64,000 nt of DNA from an uncultured Collinsella sp. Its GTDB lineage: Bacteria; Actinomycetota; Coriobacteriia; Coriobacteriales; Coriobacteriaceae. The translations under genes and the position numbers were made by a program. Positions within the stretch are counted from its first letter, which is position 1. Every line of letters starts with the position of its first letter. Below, in pieces: positions 32,366 to 40,792 of the stretch. A model generated the notes under the pieces. The model was not told where the DNA came from. It did not search any database and worked only from the letters and a program-made list of their open reading frames with translations. The stretch is from positions 60,803 to 124,802 of the forward strand of contig CABUHI010000003.1 in NCBI GenBank assembly GCA_902491345.1. The letters are read 5' to 3'.

Positions 32366-33703
32366 ATGAACCAGCAGAACATTGATTACGTACTCCGCTC
32401 CGTAGAGCAGCGCGACATCCGCTTTGTGCGTCTGTGGTTTGTCGACATTCTCGGCCGCCTCAAGAACTTTGCCATTAGCCCCGAGGACCTCGAGGTCGCT
32501 TTTGAGGAGGGTATTGGCTTTGACGGCTCGGCCATCGAGGGCTTTGCCACGCCCGAGGAAGCCGACATGCTGGCGTTTCCCGATGCTTCGACCTTCCAGA
32601 TTCTGCCGTGGCGTCCGAGCCATAACGGCGTCGCCCGCGTGTTCTGCGATGTGTGCACCCCCGACCGCAAGCCCTTTGCCGGCGACCCGCGCGACGCCCT
32701 GCGCCGCATGTTCCGCAAGGCCGAGAAGGCTGGCTATCTGCTCAACGTGGGCGCCGAGCTGGAGTATTACTACTTCCCCGACGAGCACACCCCCGAGCCG
32801 CTCGACAACGTGGGCTACTTCGATCTTTCGGTGAGCGACGCCGCTCGCGACCTGCGCCGCAACACGGTCCTCACGCTCGAGAAGATGTCCGTGCCCGTGG
32901 AGTACACCTTCCACGCCGCCGGCCGCTCGCAGCACGGCATGAGCCTGCGCCACGCCGAGGCCCTGAGCATGTCCGACGCCATCACCACGGCCAAACTCAT
33001 CATTAAGCAGCAGGCCTACGAGAGCGGGTGCCACGCCTCCTTTATGCCCAAGCCGTTGGCGGGCGAGGACGGCAGCGCTATGTTTTTGCATCAGTCGCTG
33101 TTCGACCACGACGGCAACAACGTCTTTTGGGGCGAGGACGACGAGAAGTACCACCTCTCCGATATCGCCAAGCACTACATGGCCGGCATCTTGGCGCACG
33201 CGCGCGAGATCAGCGCCATCACCAACCCCACGGTCAACTCGTACAAGCGCATCACCACGGGCGGCGACTCCGTGCCGCAGTACGCCACGTGGGGCCTGCG
33301 CAACCGCGCGAGTATGGTCCGCATTCCGGTCTACAAACCCGGCAAGCAGCTGTCCACGCGCATTGAGCTTCGCAGCCCCGACCCCATGGCCAACCCGTAC
33401 CTGGTCAACGCCGTCACGCTGGCGGCCGGTCTGGACGGAATCGAGCGCAAGCTGGAGCTCCCGCCCGAGGCAACGGCCGAGACGCTCAAGCTTACCGACC
33501 GTCAGATGGTCGAGGCCGGCTACACGCCGCTGCCGCGCTCGCTCAAAGAGGCGCTCGACGTGTTTGAGGACTCGCAGTTTATGAAGGATGCCCTCGGCGA
33601 GCACATCCATAGCTTCTTCCTCAAAAAGAAGCGCGCCGAGTGGCATAAGTTTGAGTCCACGATCACCGAGTGGGAGATCAAGCACTACCTGGCGAACTCC
33701 TAA
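32366..33703 (+). CDS. glnA: Glutamine synthetase, type I
   Basis: Joins ammonia and glutamate at the expense of ATP. The 445 residues are typical of the shorter GSI form. The N-terminal beta-grasp has VRLWFVDILGRLKNFAI and FDGSAIEGF. The catalytic barrel has the metal-binding ELEYYYF and the AGRSQHGMSLRHAEAL region, NPTVNSYKRITTGGDSVPQY, NRASMVRIP and RIELRSPDPMANPY. No adenylylation-site Tyr loop of the E. coli type was recognised. GAAAGGGGAG lies upstream of the ATG. The GlnR-like gene follows after 50 bases. Confidence 0.96.
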   Translation: MNQQNIDYVLRSVEQRDIRFVRLWFVDILGRLKNFAISPEDLEVAFEEGIGFDGSAIEGFATPEEADMLAFPDASTFQILPWRPSHNGVARVFCDVCTPDRKPFAGDPRDALRRMFRKAEKAGYLLNVGAELEYYYFPDEHTPEPLDNVGYFDLSVSDAARDLRRNTVLTLEKMSVPVEYTFHAAGRSQHGMSLRHAEALSMSDAITTAKLIIKQQAYESGCHASFMPKPLAGEDGSAMFLHQSLFDHDGNNVFWGEDDEKYHLSDIAKHYMAGILAHAREISAITNPTVNSYKRITTGGDSVPQYATWGLRNRASMVRIPVYKPGKQLSTRIELRSPDPMANPYLVNAVTLAAGLDGIERKLELPPEATAETLKLTDRQMVEAGYTPLPRSLKEALDVFEDSQFMKDALGEHIHSFFLKKKRAEWHKFESTITEWEIKHYLANS

Positions 33704-33753
33704 TCGCGCTGGCTTGTCCCAGTACGATTGAGCTCATTTCTTTGGAGGCCGAT

Positions 33754-34416
33754 ATGTCCGAAAAGAGTGCCCTGTTCATGGCGCGCACGACGCGCTTCCA
33801 CGAGTTTGCCCGCAGCTTGACGACCACCCTGGGTGTCGAGGTGAGCCTGGCAACTCCCGATTCGCCGACTGCGGCGCACGACTTTGACCTGCTGATCCTC
33901 GATTCCGATGGCATCCGCAGCGACCGCATCGACCAGATTGCCAAGTGGCTTGACGATCGCGGCGGCGTCCCCATGCTGGTGATCGTCGACGACGAGGCGC
34001 TCGGTACCCTGCGTCTGCCCAATCACGCGCATGCCGACTTCGTATGCCCCACGGCGACGCCCAACGAGCTCAAGGCTCGCGCGCAGCGCCTGATGGGCGA
34101 GGAGGAGACCGTCACCGCCGACGATGTGCTCAACATCGACAACCTTGAGATTAACCTGGCAACCTACCAGGTGACGCTCGATGACGAGCCCATCGACCTG
34201 ACGCTGATGGAGTACTCGCTGCTGAGCTTTTTGGCGACACATCCCAACCGTGCCTACAGCCGCGAGGTGCTGTTGCACCGCGTGTGGGGCTTTGAGTACT
34301 GCGGCGGCACGCGCACCGTCGACGTGCACATCCGACGCATCCGCTCCAAGGTGGGCCCGCAGATCGCGGCACATATCACCACCGTCCGCGGCGTGGGCTA
34401 TCTGTTTAAGGACTAG
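33754..34416 (+). CDS. GlnR-like orphan OmpR-family regulator
   Basis: A 220-residue regulator with an atypical receiver (1-120) and a C-terminal winged helix (about 130-220). The N-terminal acidic pair and the usual conserved Lys of receivers are missing. Only LLILDSDG keeps an Asp at the phospho-site position, so control by phosphorylation is doubtful. The DNA-binding part (VWGFEYCGGTRTVDVHIRRI, TTVRGVGYLF) closely matches actinobacterial GlnR, an orphan regulator of nitrogen genes including glnA. The position right after glnA supports that role. No histidine kinase is adjacent. ATG 33754 follows TTGGAGG. Confidence 0.8.
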   Translation: MSEKSALFMARTTRFHEFARSLTTTLGVEVSLATPDSPTAAHDFDLLILDSDGIRSDRIDQIAKWLDDRGGVPMLVIVDDEALGTLRLPNHAHADFVCPTATPNELKARAQRLMGEEETVTADDVLNIDNLEINLATYQVTLDDEPIDLTLMEYSLLSFLATHPNRAYSREVLLHRVWGFEYCGGTRTVDVHIRRIRSKVGPQIAAHITTVRGVGYLFKD

Positions 34417-34439
34417 CAAGTAAATAGAGGGCAATGTGA

Positions 34440-34469
34440 GGGTACCGGAGATTTCTCCAGTACCCTTTT
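34440..34469 (+). terminator. Terminator after the GlnR-like gene
   Basis: GGGTAC pairs with GTACCC and encloses GGAG-ATTT-CTCC, followed by TTTTCTCG. Confidence 0.88.
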
Positions 34470-34559
34470 CTCGTTTAGGGTGAAAAGAGGACCTTTCATC
34501 GATTAAAAGTGTGTCAGTAAAAACAATATCAAACGTATAGCACTATCTAGCGAATATCA

Positions 34560-34890
34560 TTTAGTTACCTGCCAAGGATTTGTATAAACAGGGATATGTT
34601 GTTGATGCGAGCAAAACGATTTCGGGAATGATAACGCCAACGCAAACAGAAGTTATCAAAGAGACGAAAACCTACGCATGCGCGTTTCGGCAATGTTTTC
34701 TCTGGGAGACTCCGGTCAAATGGCAGCGGGCGCGCAATGGCAGTTGTGGGCTATGTGGCAATGCATAACACATACTCAAATGCCAAGAAGTACCTGCTTG
34801 TGGTTTGGAACGGATGGATAAACCGGCTGCAGTTTCTTCCATATGACGTATCAATTTACACGGCTCACGACGGAACATATTGCAAGGGGT
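34560..34890 (+). pseudogene. Decayed coding fragments, origin unknown
   Basis: One frame starts near 34580 (YVVDASKTISGMITPTQTEV) and stops at 34768. Another frame picks up plausible protein further on (HNTYSNAKKYLLVVWNGW) and ends near 34889. This looks like one gene broken by a frameshift. The base composition is more AT-rich than in neighbouring genes. No family was recognised. Confidence 0.35.
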
Positions 34891-34900
34891 GATTGTACTC

Positions 34901-35257
34901 GTGAATGGCGACAAGTTCATTAGAAGGGCAATACCCCTACTGGTTCTTTTTCTTGCCTTGGTCGCTGCAGTGATTTTGTCCCTGCTAGGGGCGACTAATG
35001 GGGGAGAAAACGACACGGTTGTTGCGATCGAAGTTCGCACTCTATCGGATGTTCATAACGGGTAATTTGAGGCGTTGATGCCAAGTGGTTGCCATAAAAA
35101 GATTGATATGCGTCGCAAGTCAAGTTCCGGATATGTTGCAGGGTTGAAGGCGGGTGAAAAATGGATTCTAGTTTTTGTGGAAGATGAGGAACTTGACGGG
35201 ACTGTTCTATATCCCCATTCAGCCGAGAAAGCCAAATCAAGTAGACAAGGGGAATGA
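34901..35257 (+). pseudogene. Small membrane protein gene broken by one TAA
   Basis: GTG 34901 opens a frame with one membrane segment (RRAIPLLVLFLALVAAVILS). It hits TAA at 35063-35065 after SDVHNG and then continues in the same frame (FEALMPSGCHKKIDMRRKS, then GEKWILVFVEDEELDGTVLY) to TGA at 35257. The continuing frame looks coding, so a single nonsense change in a gene of about 118 codons is the simplest reading. No homologue was recognised. Confidence 0.45.
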
Positions 35258-35260
35258 AGA

Positions 35261-35494
35261 ATGATTGATGGGAAGCAGCTCTTAGGCCTGATGGCAGGAG
35301 TTCCCATTTTGATGCGAGCTGGGATGGCGGAAGCCTTGGAGCTGCCGGACGCTCGGAAGTGATTGACGCTCGTGGTTGACACGGTGGTCAGAGATGAAAA
35401 TGGCAATGAAAAAACGCGAACAAGAAGCAGAGAGACTTTTTTCACGCCAGAGAGCGAAGCCGTGAGTTTTGCTATCGACTGTTATATCGAATAG
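35261..35494 (+). pseudogene. Second small gene broken by one in-frame TGA
   Basis: ATG 35261 gives MIDGKQLLGLMAGVPIL and reaches TGA at 35360-35362 after 33 codons. The same frame then continues (VVDTVVRDENGNEKTRTRS, SFAIDCYIE) to TAG at 35494. Together with the two fragments upstream it suggests a decayed small operon. The product is unknown. Confidence 0.4.
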
Positions 35495-35613
35495 ACATGA
35501 CGGCATAAAACGAATTGGCTTATAAGCATGTCATTACTTAAGCAAAGCTGAAATCTTGGCATCTAGTGCTCGGGACTGCCCAGCTTGGGGTACAACTCAA
35601 CGTGAACAATGAT

Positions 35614-35640
35614 GGCCCGCCACATGTTTGGCGGGCCTTT
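35614..35640 (+). terminator. Hairpin before htrA
   Basis: GGCCCGCC pairs with GGCGGGCC around ACATGTTT, followed by TTTGGTTATTT. It ends whatever transcript crosses the decayed region. Confidence 0.65.
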
Positions 35641-35666
35641 GGTTATTTGACGAAAGGATCGCAGCT

Positions 35667-37127
35667 ATGAGCGAGTACGATTCCCAGCGTCCCCAGGATG
35701 CGGGCAACGCCGGCGAGACCCAGCAGCAGCCGCGCGTGCAGGTGGAGTCGACGCCTGCCGACAGCAACATTCCCTACGTGCAGGCCTACGACACACAGAC
35801 CGGCAAGCCTCTGGGCGGGCAGCAGGTCGTGAACAAGCACACAGTGGTCAAGACCAAGACCAAAAAGCTGCCGATCTTTATTACGGCACTCGCCGGCTGT
35901 GCCTGCGGCGCCCTGCTGGTCATCGCGCTCATTATGAGCGGTACGCTCGATATCGGTGGCGGCAAGAATGCCGTGACGGCGGGTGCTTCGGGTTCGTCGA
36001 CGCAAAAGATTACGATTGATTCCGAGGACACCACGCTGGCCGAGGCCGTTTCTGCCAAGGCATTGCCCTCCGTGGTTTCCATTACCGCCACTTCGAGCGG
36101 CAGCCAGAATGGCTCGCTTTCGCAGTCTGCCGACGAGTCGGATAGTTCGGGCAGCGTCGGTTCGGGCGTGGTGCTCGATACCGAGGGCCACATCCTCACC
36201 AACAACCACGTGGTCGATGGTTATGACCAGTACGTGGTGACCATGGACGACGGCACCACCTACGAGGCCGAGTTCGTGGGCAACGACGCCTCGAGCGACC
36301 TGGCCGTCATCAAGCTCAAGGACGCCGACGCCTCTAAGCTTACGCCGATCGAAATTGGCGACTCCTCCAAGCTCAACGTTGGCGAGTGGGTTATGGCGAT
36401 CGGCTCGCCGTTCGGCAACGAGCAGTCTGTCTCCACGGGTATCGTGTCGGCGCTCTATCGTTCCACGGCCATGAGCTCTACCAGCGGTAACACCATCTAT
36501 GCCAACATGATTCAGACCGATGCCGCCATCAACCCGGGCAACTCCGGCGGCGCGCTCGTCAACGACAACGGTGAGCTGGTGGGCATCAACTCGCTCATCG
36601 AGAGCTACTCGGGCTCCAGCTCGGGCGTGGGCTTTGCTATTCCCGTTAACTACGCCAAGAACATTGCCGACCAGATCATCGGCGGCAAGACGCCGGTGCA
36701 TCCGTACATGGGCGCTACGCTTTCGAGCGTCAACGCGCTCAACGCCCGCACCAACAAGCTGAGCACCGATAGCGGCGCGTATGTGGCGAGCGTCGTTGAG
36801 GACGGTCCTGCCGCCAAGGCCGGCATTCAGGAGGGCGACGTCATCACCAAGTTGGGCGACGACGAGATCACGAGCGCCGATGGCCTGATCATCGCGCTGC
36901 GCAGCCACGAGGTGGGCGAGAAGGTCGAGATCACGCTCATGCGCGGCAAGGAAGAGAAGAAGGTCACCGTCGAGCTGGGCTCCGATGAAGAGTTGCAGAA
37001 CCAGCAGCAGGACGACAGCGCGACCGATACCGGTAACGGCGGTATTACCGACGAGCAGCTGCGCCAGTACCTGGAGGAGCTGCTGGGCCAGCAGGGCCAG
37101 GGTCAAGGCTACGGTCAGGGTTTCTAA
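35667..37127 (+). CDS. htrA: HtrA/DegP-like membrane-anchored serine protease with PDZ domain
   Basis: A 486-residue quality-control protease at the outer face of the membrane. A disordered N-terminus (1-65) leads into a membrane segment (FITALAGCACGALLVIALIM, residues about 72-92). The trypsin-like domain holds the triad: His in LTNNHVVDG near 179, Asp in SSDLAVIKL near 210, Ser in NPGNSGGALV near 291. One PDZ domain (about 345-435) and a Gln/Gly-rich tail follow. GAAAGGATCGC lies upstream of ATG 35667. The gene stands alone with its own terminator. Confidence 0.94.
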   Translation: MSEYDSQRPQDAGNAGETQQQPRVQVESTPADSNIPYVQAYDTQTGKPLGGQQVVNKHTVVKTKTKKLPIFITALAGCACGALLVIALIMSGTLDIGGGKNAVTAGASGSSTQKITIDSEDTTLAEAVSAKALPSVVSITATSSGSQNGSLSQSADESDSSGSVGSGVVLDTEGHILTNNHVVDGYDQYVVTMDDGTTYEAEFVGNDASSDLAVIKLKDADASKLTPIEIGDSSKLNVGEWVMAIGSPFGNEQSVSTGIVSALYRSTAMSSTSGNTIYANMIQTDAAINPGNSGGALVNDNGELVGINSLIESYSGSSSGVGFAIPVNYAKNIADQIIGGKTPVHPYMGATLSSVNALNARTNKLSTDSGAYVASVVEDGPAAKAGIQEGDVITKLGDDEITSADGLIIALRSHEVGEKVEITLMRGKEEKKVTVELGSDEELQNQQQDDSATDTGNGGITDEQLRQYLEELLGQQGQGQGYGQGF

Positions 37128-37153
37128 CGAGCCGTATTGCACATATCGAAGCC

Positions 37154-37193
37154 AGAGGGGCTGTCCCATCAACGCGGGACAGCCCCTCTTTTC
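37154..37193 (+). terminator. Terminator after htrA
   Basis: AGAGGGGCTGTCCC pairs with GGGACAGCCCCTCT around ATCAACGC, followed by TTTTCTT. The stem carries the GGGGCTGTCCC motif common to the intergenic hairpin set. Confidence 0.9.
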
Positions 37194-37197
37194 TTAT

Positions 37198-37228
37198 TGA
37201 TCCGTTGGGGACGGAGGAAAACGGATCA
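37198..37228. repeat. Hairpin sharing 22 bases with the element after htpG
   Basis: TGATCCGT pairs with ACGGATCA around TGGGGACGGAGGAAA. Bases 37207-37228 are identical to 1555-1576. Confidence 0.7.
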
Positions 37229-37374
37229 TTTAGAAACGGCAAGGGCGTGGTTTGATCGCGCGATCCACCCGGTCTGGCGGCTGCCGATTCGGTGCGGTTC
37301 GAAAGGGTTATTCGGCCCCGTTGCGACCGGTGGTACTCTAGTATCCGTTTGAAATCGAGCGAAGGAGTGCCGCT

Positions 37375-39603
37375 ATGGAGCAATCGAGCCTGTTTGGTGA
37401 CGGCGTGGACATCGATACCGAAACGCCCGCGAGCACGGATACCGCTACACCGACCGACGCCCGTGCCCAGGCGGCAGCGCGCGCGGCCGAGCTGCGCCAC
37501 GAGCTCGATTACCACGCCTATCGCTACTACATGCTCGATGCGCCCGAGATCACGGACGCCGCCTTTGACAAAATGCTCGTTGAGCTGCAGGAAATCGAGG
37601 CAACCTACCCCGACCTGGTGACGCCCGATAGCTATACCCAGCGCGTGGGCGGCTACGTGAGCGAGCAGTTTACGCCGGTCACGCACATGGCACGCATGTA
37701 TTCCATGGACGATGCCATGGACCTGGACGAGCTCGACGTATGGCTCCAGCGTACCGAGGATGCGCTCGGTGCCGGCAGCGTCACCTATACCTGCGAGCTT
37801 AAGATCGATGGTCTGGGCGTGGCCCTTACTTACCAAAACGGCACCTTCGTGCGCGCGGCCACACGTGGCGATGGCACCACGGGCGAGGACGTGTCGCTCA
37901 ACGTGCGCACCATCAAGGATGTGCCCATGCACCTGTCCGAGCCGGCGCTCGCCCACATGGGCGCCGACCGCGAGCGCTCCATTGAGGTGCGCGGCGAGGT
38001 CTATATGCCCAAGGGCAGCTTTGTTCGTCTGAACGACGAGGCCGATGCCGAGGGGCGCGACCCCTTCGCCAACCCGCGCAACGCCGCCGCCGGCAGCCTG
38101 CGCCAAAAGGACCCCAAGGTCACGGCACGCCGCGACCTGGCCACCTTTATCTATGCCATCGCCGATACCGACCCGCTGCACGTCCACAGCCAGCGCGAGT
38201 TTCTCGACTGGCTGCGTAGTGCCGGCTTTAGCGTCAACCCCAACGTAGCACGCTGCGCCACGCCCGCCGAGGTCCACGAATTCTGTGCCCAGGCGCTCGA
38301 GCATCGCGGTGACTTGGACTACGACATCGACGGCGTGGTCGTAAAGGTCGACAGCTTCCAACAGCAGCTCGACCTGGGCTTTACCGCCCGCGCACCGCGC
38401 TGGGCCATCGCCTTTAAGTTCCCGCCCGAGGAAAAGCAGACCGTCTTACGCGAAATTCGCATCCAGGTGGGCCGCACCGGTGTGCTCACGCCGGTCGCCG
38501 AGTTCGATCCGGTGACGGTTGCCGGCTCCACCATCGCGCGCGCCACGCTGCACAACATCGACGAGATCCGCCGCAAAAACGTGCGCGAGGGCGACACCAT
38601 CATCGTACACAAGGCAGGCGACGTAATCCCCGAGGTTGTGGGCCCGGTGCTCGACAAGCGCCCGGCCGATTCGGTTGACTGGCACATGCCTGAGGTCTGC
38701 CCCGTGTGCGGTAGCCCCGTGGTCCACGAGGATGGCGAGGTCGCTTACCGTTGCGTCTCCATCGATTGCCCCGCACAGCTCAAGGAGCGCTTGCTCCACT
38801 GGGTGAGCCGCGGCTGCATGGACGTCGACGGCCTGGGCGACGAGATCGTCGACAAGATGATCGCCGCCGGGCTGATTCACGATGTCGCGGACTTCTACCA
38901 GCTCACGGTCGACGATATCGCCGGGCTGGACACGGGGCGCACCTATGCCAGCTCCAACAGCAAAAAGGGCGTCAAGAAGGGCGACCCCATTCCGGTGGGC
39001 CTCAAGACGGCCGAGAAAATCATCGCCGAGCTCAACAAGTCCAAGAGCCAGCCGCTCGGTCGCGTGCTGTTTGCCCTGGGCATCCGCCACGTGGGCAAGA
39101 GCGTGGGCGAAGTCATCGCCGAGCGATTCCTGTCGATTGACAAGCTCATCTTGGCGAGTGAAGAGGACATCGCCGAGTGCGAGGGCATCGGCCCCAAGAT
39201 TGCAGCGAGCGTTAAGCAGTTCCTGGCCGTGCCCGAAAACCTTGCTGTGCTGGAGCGTCTGCGCCAGGCGGGCCTTTCGCTCGAGGTCGACCTGGGCGCC
39301 GCGCATGCGCAAGCCGCAGCCGACGCTGGCGTGGCAGGCGAGCTCGCCGACGCACAGCCGCTTGCGGGTCTGACCTTCGTGCTCACCGGTACGCTCGTAA
39401 ACCGCACGCGCGACGAGGCGGGTGCGGCGCTCAAGGTGCTCGGCGCCAAGGTCTCGGGTAGTGTGTCAAAGAAGACGAGCTATCTGGTCGCCGGTCCCAA
39501 AGCGGGCTCCAAGCTCACCAAGGCCGAGCAGCTGGGCGTACCCGTGCTGGACGAGGACGCACTCGAACAGATCCTGGCGACTGGTCAGGTGCCCCAGGCT
39601 TAG
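37375..39603 (+). CDS. ligA: NAD-dependent DNA ligase LigA
   Basis: Seals nicks in replication and repair. It has 742 residues, slightly longer than the usual 670 owing to an N-terminal extension of about 35 residues. The Ia domain has HAYRYYMLDAPEITDAAFDK. The adenylation site Lys is in CELKIDGLGVAL near 142. NPRNAAAGSLRQ and the OB-fold with VGRTGVLTPVAEF follow. The four-Cys zinc finger runs from CPVCGSPV to SIDCPAQL (about 442-465). Helix-hairpin-helix repeats and a C-terminal BRCT domain (about 662-740) end the protein. GAAGGAG precedes the ATG. Confidence 0.97.
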   Translation: MEQSSLFGDGVDIDTETPASTDTATPTDARAQAAARAAELRHELDYHAYRYYMLDAPEITDAAFDKMLVELQEIEATYPDLVTPDSYTQRVGGYVSEQFTPVTHMARMYSMDDAMDLDELDVWLQRTEDALGAGSVTYTCELKIDGLGVALTYQNGTFVRAATRGDGTTGEDVSLNVRTIKDVPMHLSEPALAHMGADRERSIEVRGEVYMPKGSFVRLNDEADAEGRDPFANPRNAAAGSLRQKDPKVTARRDLATFIYAIADTDPLHVHSQREFLDWLRSAGFSVNPNVARCATPAEVHEFCAQALEHRGDLDYDIDGVVVKVDSFQQQLDLGFTARAPRWAIAFKFPPEEKQTVLREIRIQVGRTGVLTPVAEFDPVTVAGSTIARATLHNIDEIRRKNVREGDTIIVHKAGDVIPEVVGPVLDKRPADSVDWHMPEVCPVCGSPVVHEDGEVAYRCVSIDCPAQLKERLLHWVSRGCMDVDGLGDEIVDKMIAAGLIHDVADFYQLTVDDIAGLDTGRTYASSNSKKGVKKGDPIPVGLKTAEKIIAELNKSKSQPLGRVLFALGIRHVGKSVGEVIAERFLSIDKLILASEEDIAECEGIGPKIAASVKQFLAVPENLAVLERLRQAGLSLEVDLGAAHAQAAADAGVAGELADAQPLAGLTFVLTGTLVNRTRDEAGAALKVLGAKVSGSVSKKTSYLVAGPKAGSKLTKAEQLGVPVLDEDALEQILATGQVPQA

Positions 39604-39623
39604 GACATCGATAATCAAATTAG

Positions 39624-39664
39624 AAAACCTCCCGGAAAGGTTGATGCTTTCCGGGAGGTTTTTA
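39624..39664 (+). terminator. Rho-independent terminator after ligA
   Basis: AAAACCTCCCGGAAAG pairs with CTTTCCGGGAGGTTTT around GTTGATG, followed by TATC. Confidence 0.9.
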
Positions 39665-39769
39665 TCTGGATGGGTCGGCGGGCAGCATGATCTGCGTCAT
39701 GTAGGTTGCTGAGGGTGACCCTGCGGAGCGGTGTCGTTTCGGAGCGATAGAAGATTCATACAAAGCAAA

Positions 39770-39811
39770 GGGGCCCCGCAGTGGGGCCCCACAACGGGAC
39801 TGCCCCATTGT
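39770..39811. repeat. Two adjacent small hairpins with GGGACTGCCCC-type core
   Basis: GGGGCCCC-GCAGT-GGGGCCCC (39770-39790) is followed by ACAA-CGGGACTGCCCCA-TTGT. The second is a weak member of the GGGAC-type set. Confidence 0.5.
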
Positions 39812-39820
39812 AATGAGTTT

Positions 39821-39852
39821 TATACACTTTAACATTAACATTAACGTGTATA
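39821..39852. promoter_or_regulatory. Operator-like dyad for the Phd/PIN pair
   Basis: TATACAC (39821) and GTGTATA (39846) are perfect complements around TTTAACATTAACATTAAC, which itself holds AACATT direct repeats. It lies 36 bases before the antitoxin ATG. Phd/YefM proteins bind such palindromes in their own promoters. Confidence 0.55.
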
Positions 39853-39887
39853 CTTAGCAGTGAAGATATATGTTGAGAGGAGCAGTT

Positions 39888-40280
39888 ATGGTTACCGTCG
39901 CGTTTTCGGAACTGCGCCAAAACCTTACGCAGGTGGCCGAAAAGGTTGCCAATGAGGGCGAGGAGGTTGTGGTCTTCAAGCGGAGCAAGCCGTTGTTCAA
40001 GATCGTGCCGCTCGACTATGAAGGTCCAGTTACGGTGGAATATGACGCTGCCCAGGAGTGTGGGGGCGCAAGGCCGACGTGCGGCACGGGCAAGCCCAAG
40101 CGCGACGTGGGTACGATGTGGCATCCCAAGATCACCTGGAAGGAGATCCGTGAGATGCTCGCGGAGAATGAGGACTACCAGGAGTATCTCGATATCGTGG
40201 CTAACATGCCAAAGGGAACGCCGCTCGATACGATGACGGTTGAAGATGAAAAGCGCGTCGCGAGGGAGCGCTACCTATGA
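39888..40280 (+). CDS. Phd/YefM-family antitoxin
   Basis: A 130-residue antitoxin. The N-terminal Phd fold is clear (VAFSELRQNLTQVAEKVANE, then EVVVFKRSKPLFKIVPL). The C-terminal half is long and charged (KITWKEIREMLAENEDYQEY) and probably wraps the toxin. AGAGGAGC lies upstream of ATG 39888, and an in-frame start at 39870 is less likely. It overlaps the toxin gene by 4 bases. Confidence 0.87.
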   Translation: MVTVAFSELRQNLTQVAEKVANEGEEVVVFKRSKPLFKIVPLDYEGPVTVEYDAAQECGGARPTCGTGKPKRDVGTMWHPKITWKEIREMLAENEDYQEYLDIVANMPKGTPLDTMTVEDEKRVARERYL

Positions 40281-40699
40281 GGGCATTTCTCGATACCAAT
40301 TTTCTGCTCGATTGCGTGCTGCCGGGCCGGCCGGAGCATGGGGCGGCGCAAACCATCAAGGGGCTTGTTGACGTGGGACTTATCGAGGGTGTTGTTTCGG
40401 CCTGCTCTCTCAAGGACGCGTACTACATTCTCACTAAACAGACAGGCGAGGCGCGCGCTCGCGAGGTAGTGCGCGACTGTCTTAAGAGCTACTCGGTAGA
40501 GCCTCTCGACCAAGAAGCTTGTTTTACCTCCGCCTATTCCGATGAGCCGGACTTTGAGGACGGCTGTATCCGTGCGATGGCCGAGCGTGCCGGCGTGGAC
40601 TTTATCATCACGCGTGACCGGGCCGCTTTTGTGCGCTCGACCATCAAGACCTTCTCGCCTGCAGAGTTCATCCGTGCGTTTCCGATTCCGGAGGAGTAA
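40277..40699 (+). CDS. PIN-domain toxin (VapC-like ribonuclease)
   Basis: A 140-residue PIN nuclease. The acidic residues are at AFLDTNFLLD (first Asp), SLKDAYYIL, EPDFEDGCIRAMAE and FIITRDRAAF, matching the metal site of VapC toxins that cut RNA. It starts inside the antitoxin gene (4-base overlap ATGA), so the two are co-translated. Pairing with a Phd-type antitoxin rather than VapB is common in Actinobacteria. The RNA target is unknown. Confidence 0.88.
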   Translation: MRAFLDTNFLLDCVLPGRPEHGAAQTIKGLVDVGLIEGVVSACSLKDAYYILTKQTGEARAREVVRDCLKSYSVEPLDQEACFTSAYSDEPDFEDGCIRAMAERAGVDFIITRDRAAFVRSTIKTFSPAEFIRAFPIPEE

Positions 40700-40736
40700 A
40701 ACCGCCATATCGGGGACTGTCCTCGACATGGCGGTT
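40699..40736 (+). terminator. Hairpin with GGGGACTGTCC loop after the PIN toxin
   Basis: AACCGCCAT pairs with ATGGCGGTT around ATCGGGGACTGTCCTCGAC. It overlaps the toxin stop codon and belongs to the GGGAC-type set. Confidence 0.6.
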
Positions 40737-40792
40737 CTCCTGTAGCTGACGCTCGTTAGTTGAGCCGCACTTCGTAGCTTTCCGAGAGGTTC

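Noticed and set aside
32285..33685. 466-residue open frame on the minus strand
   Set aside because: Antisense shadow of glnA.
34570..34890. Possible lactococcin 972-like bacteriocin
   Set aside because: A few residues (NTYSN, aromatic positions) recalled that family, but the frame is broken and the conserved C-terminal pattern is not present.
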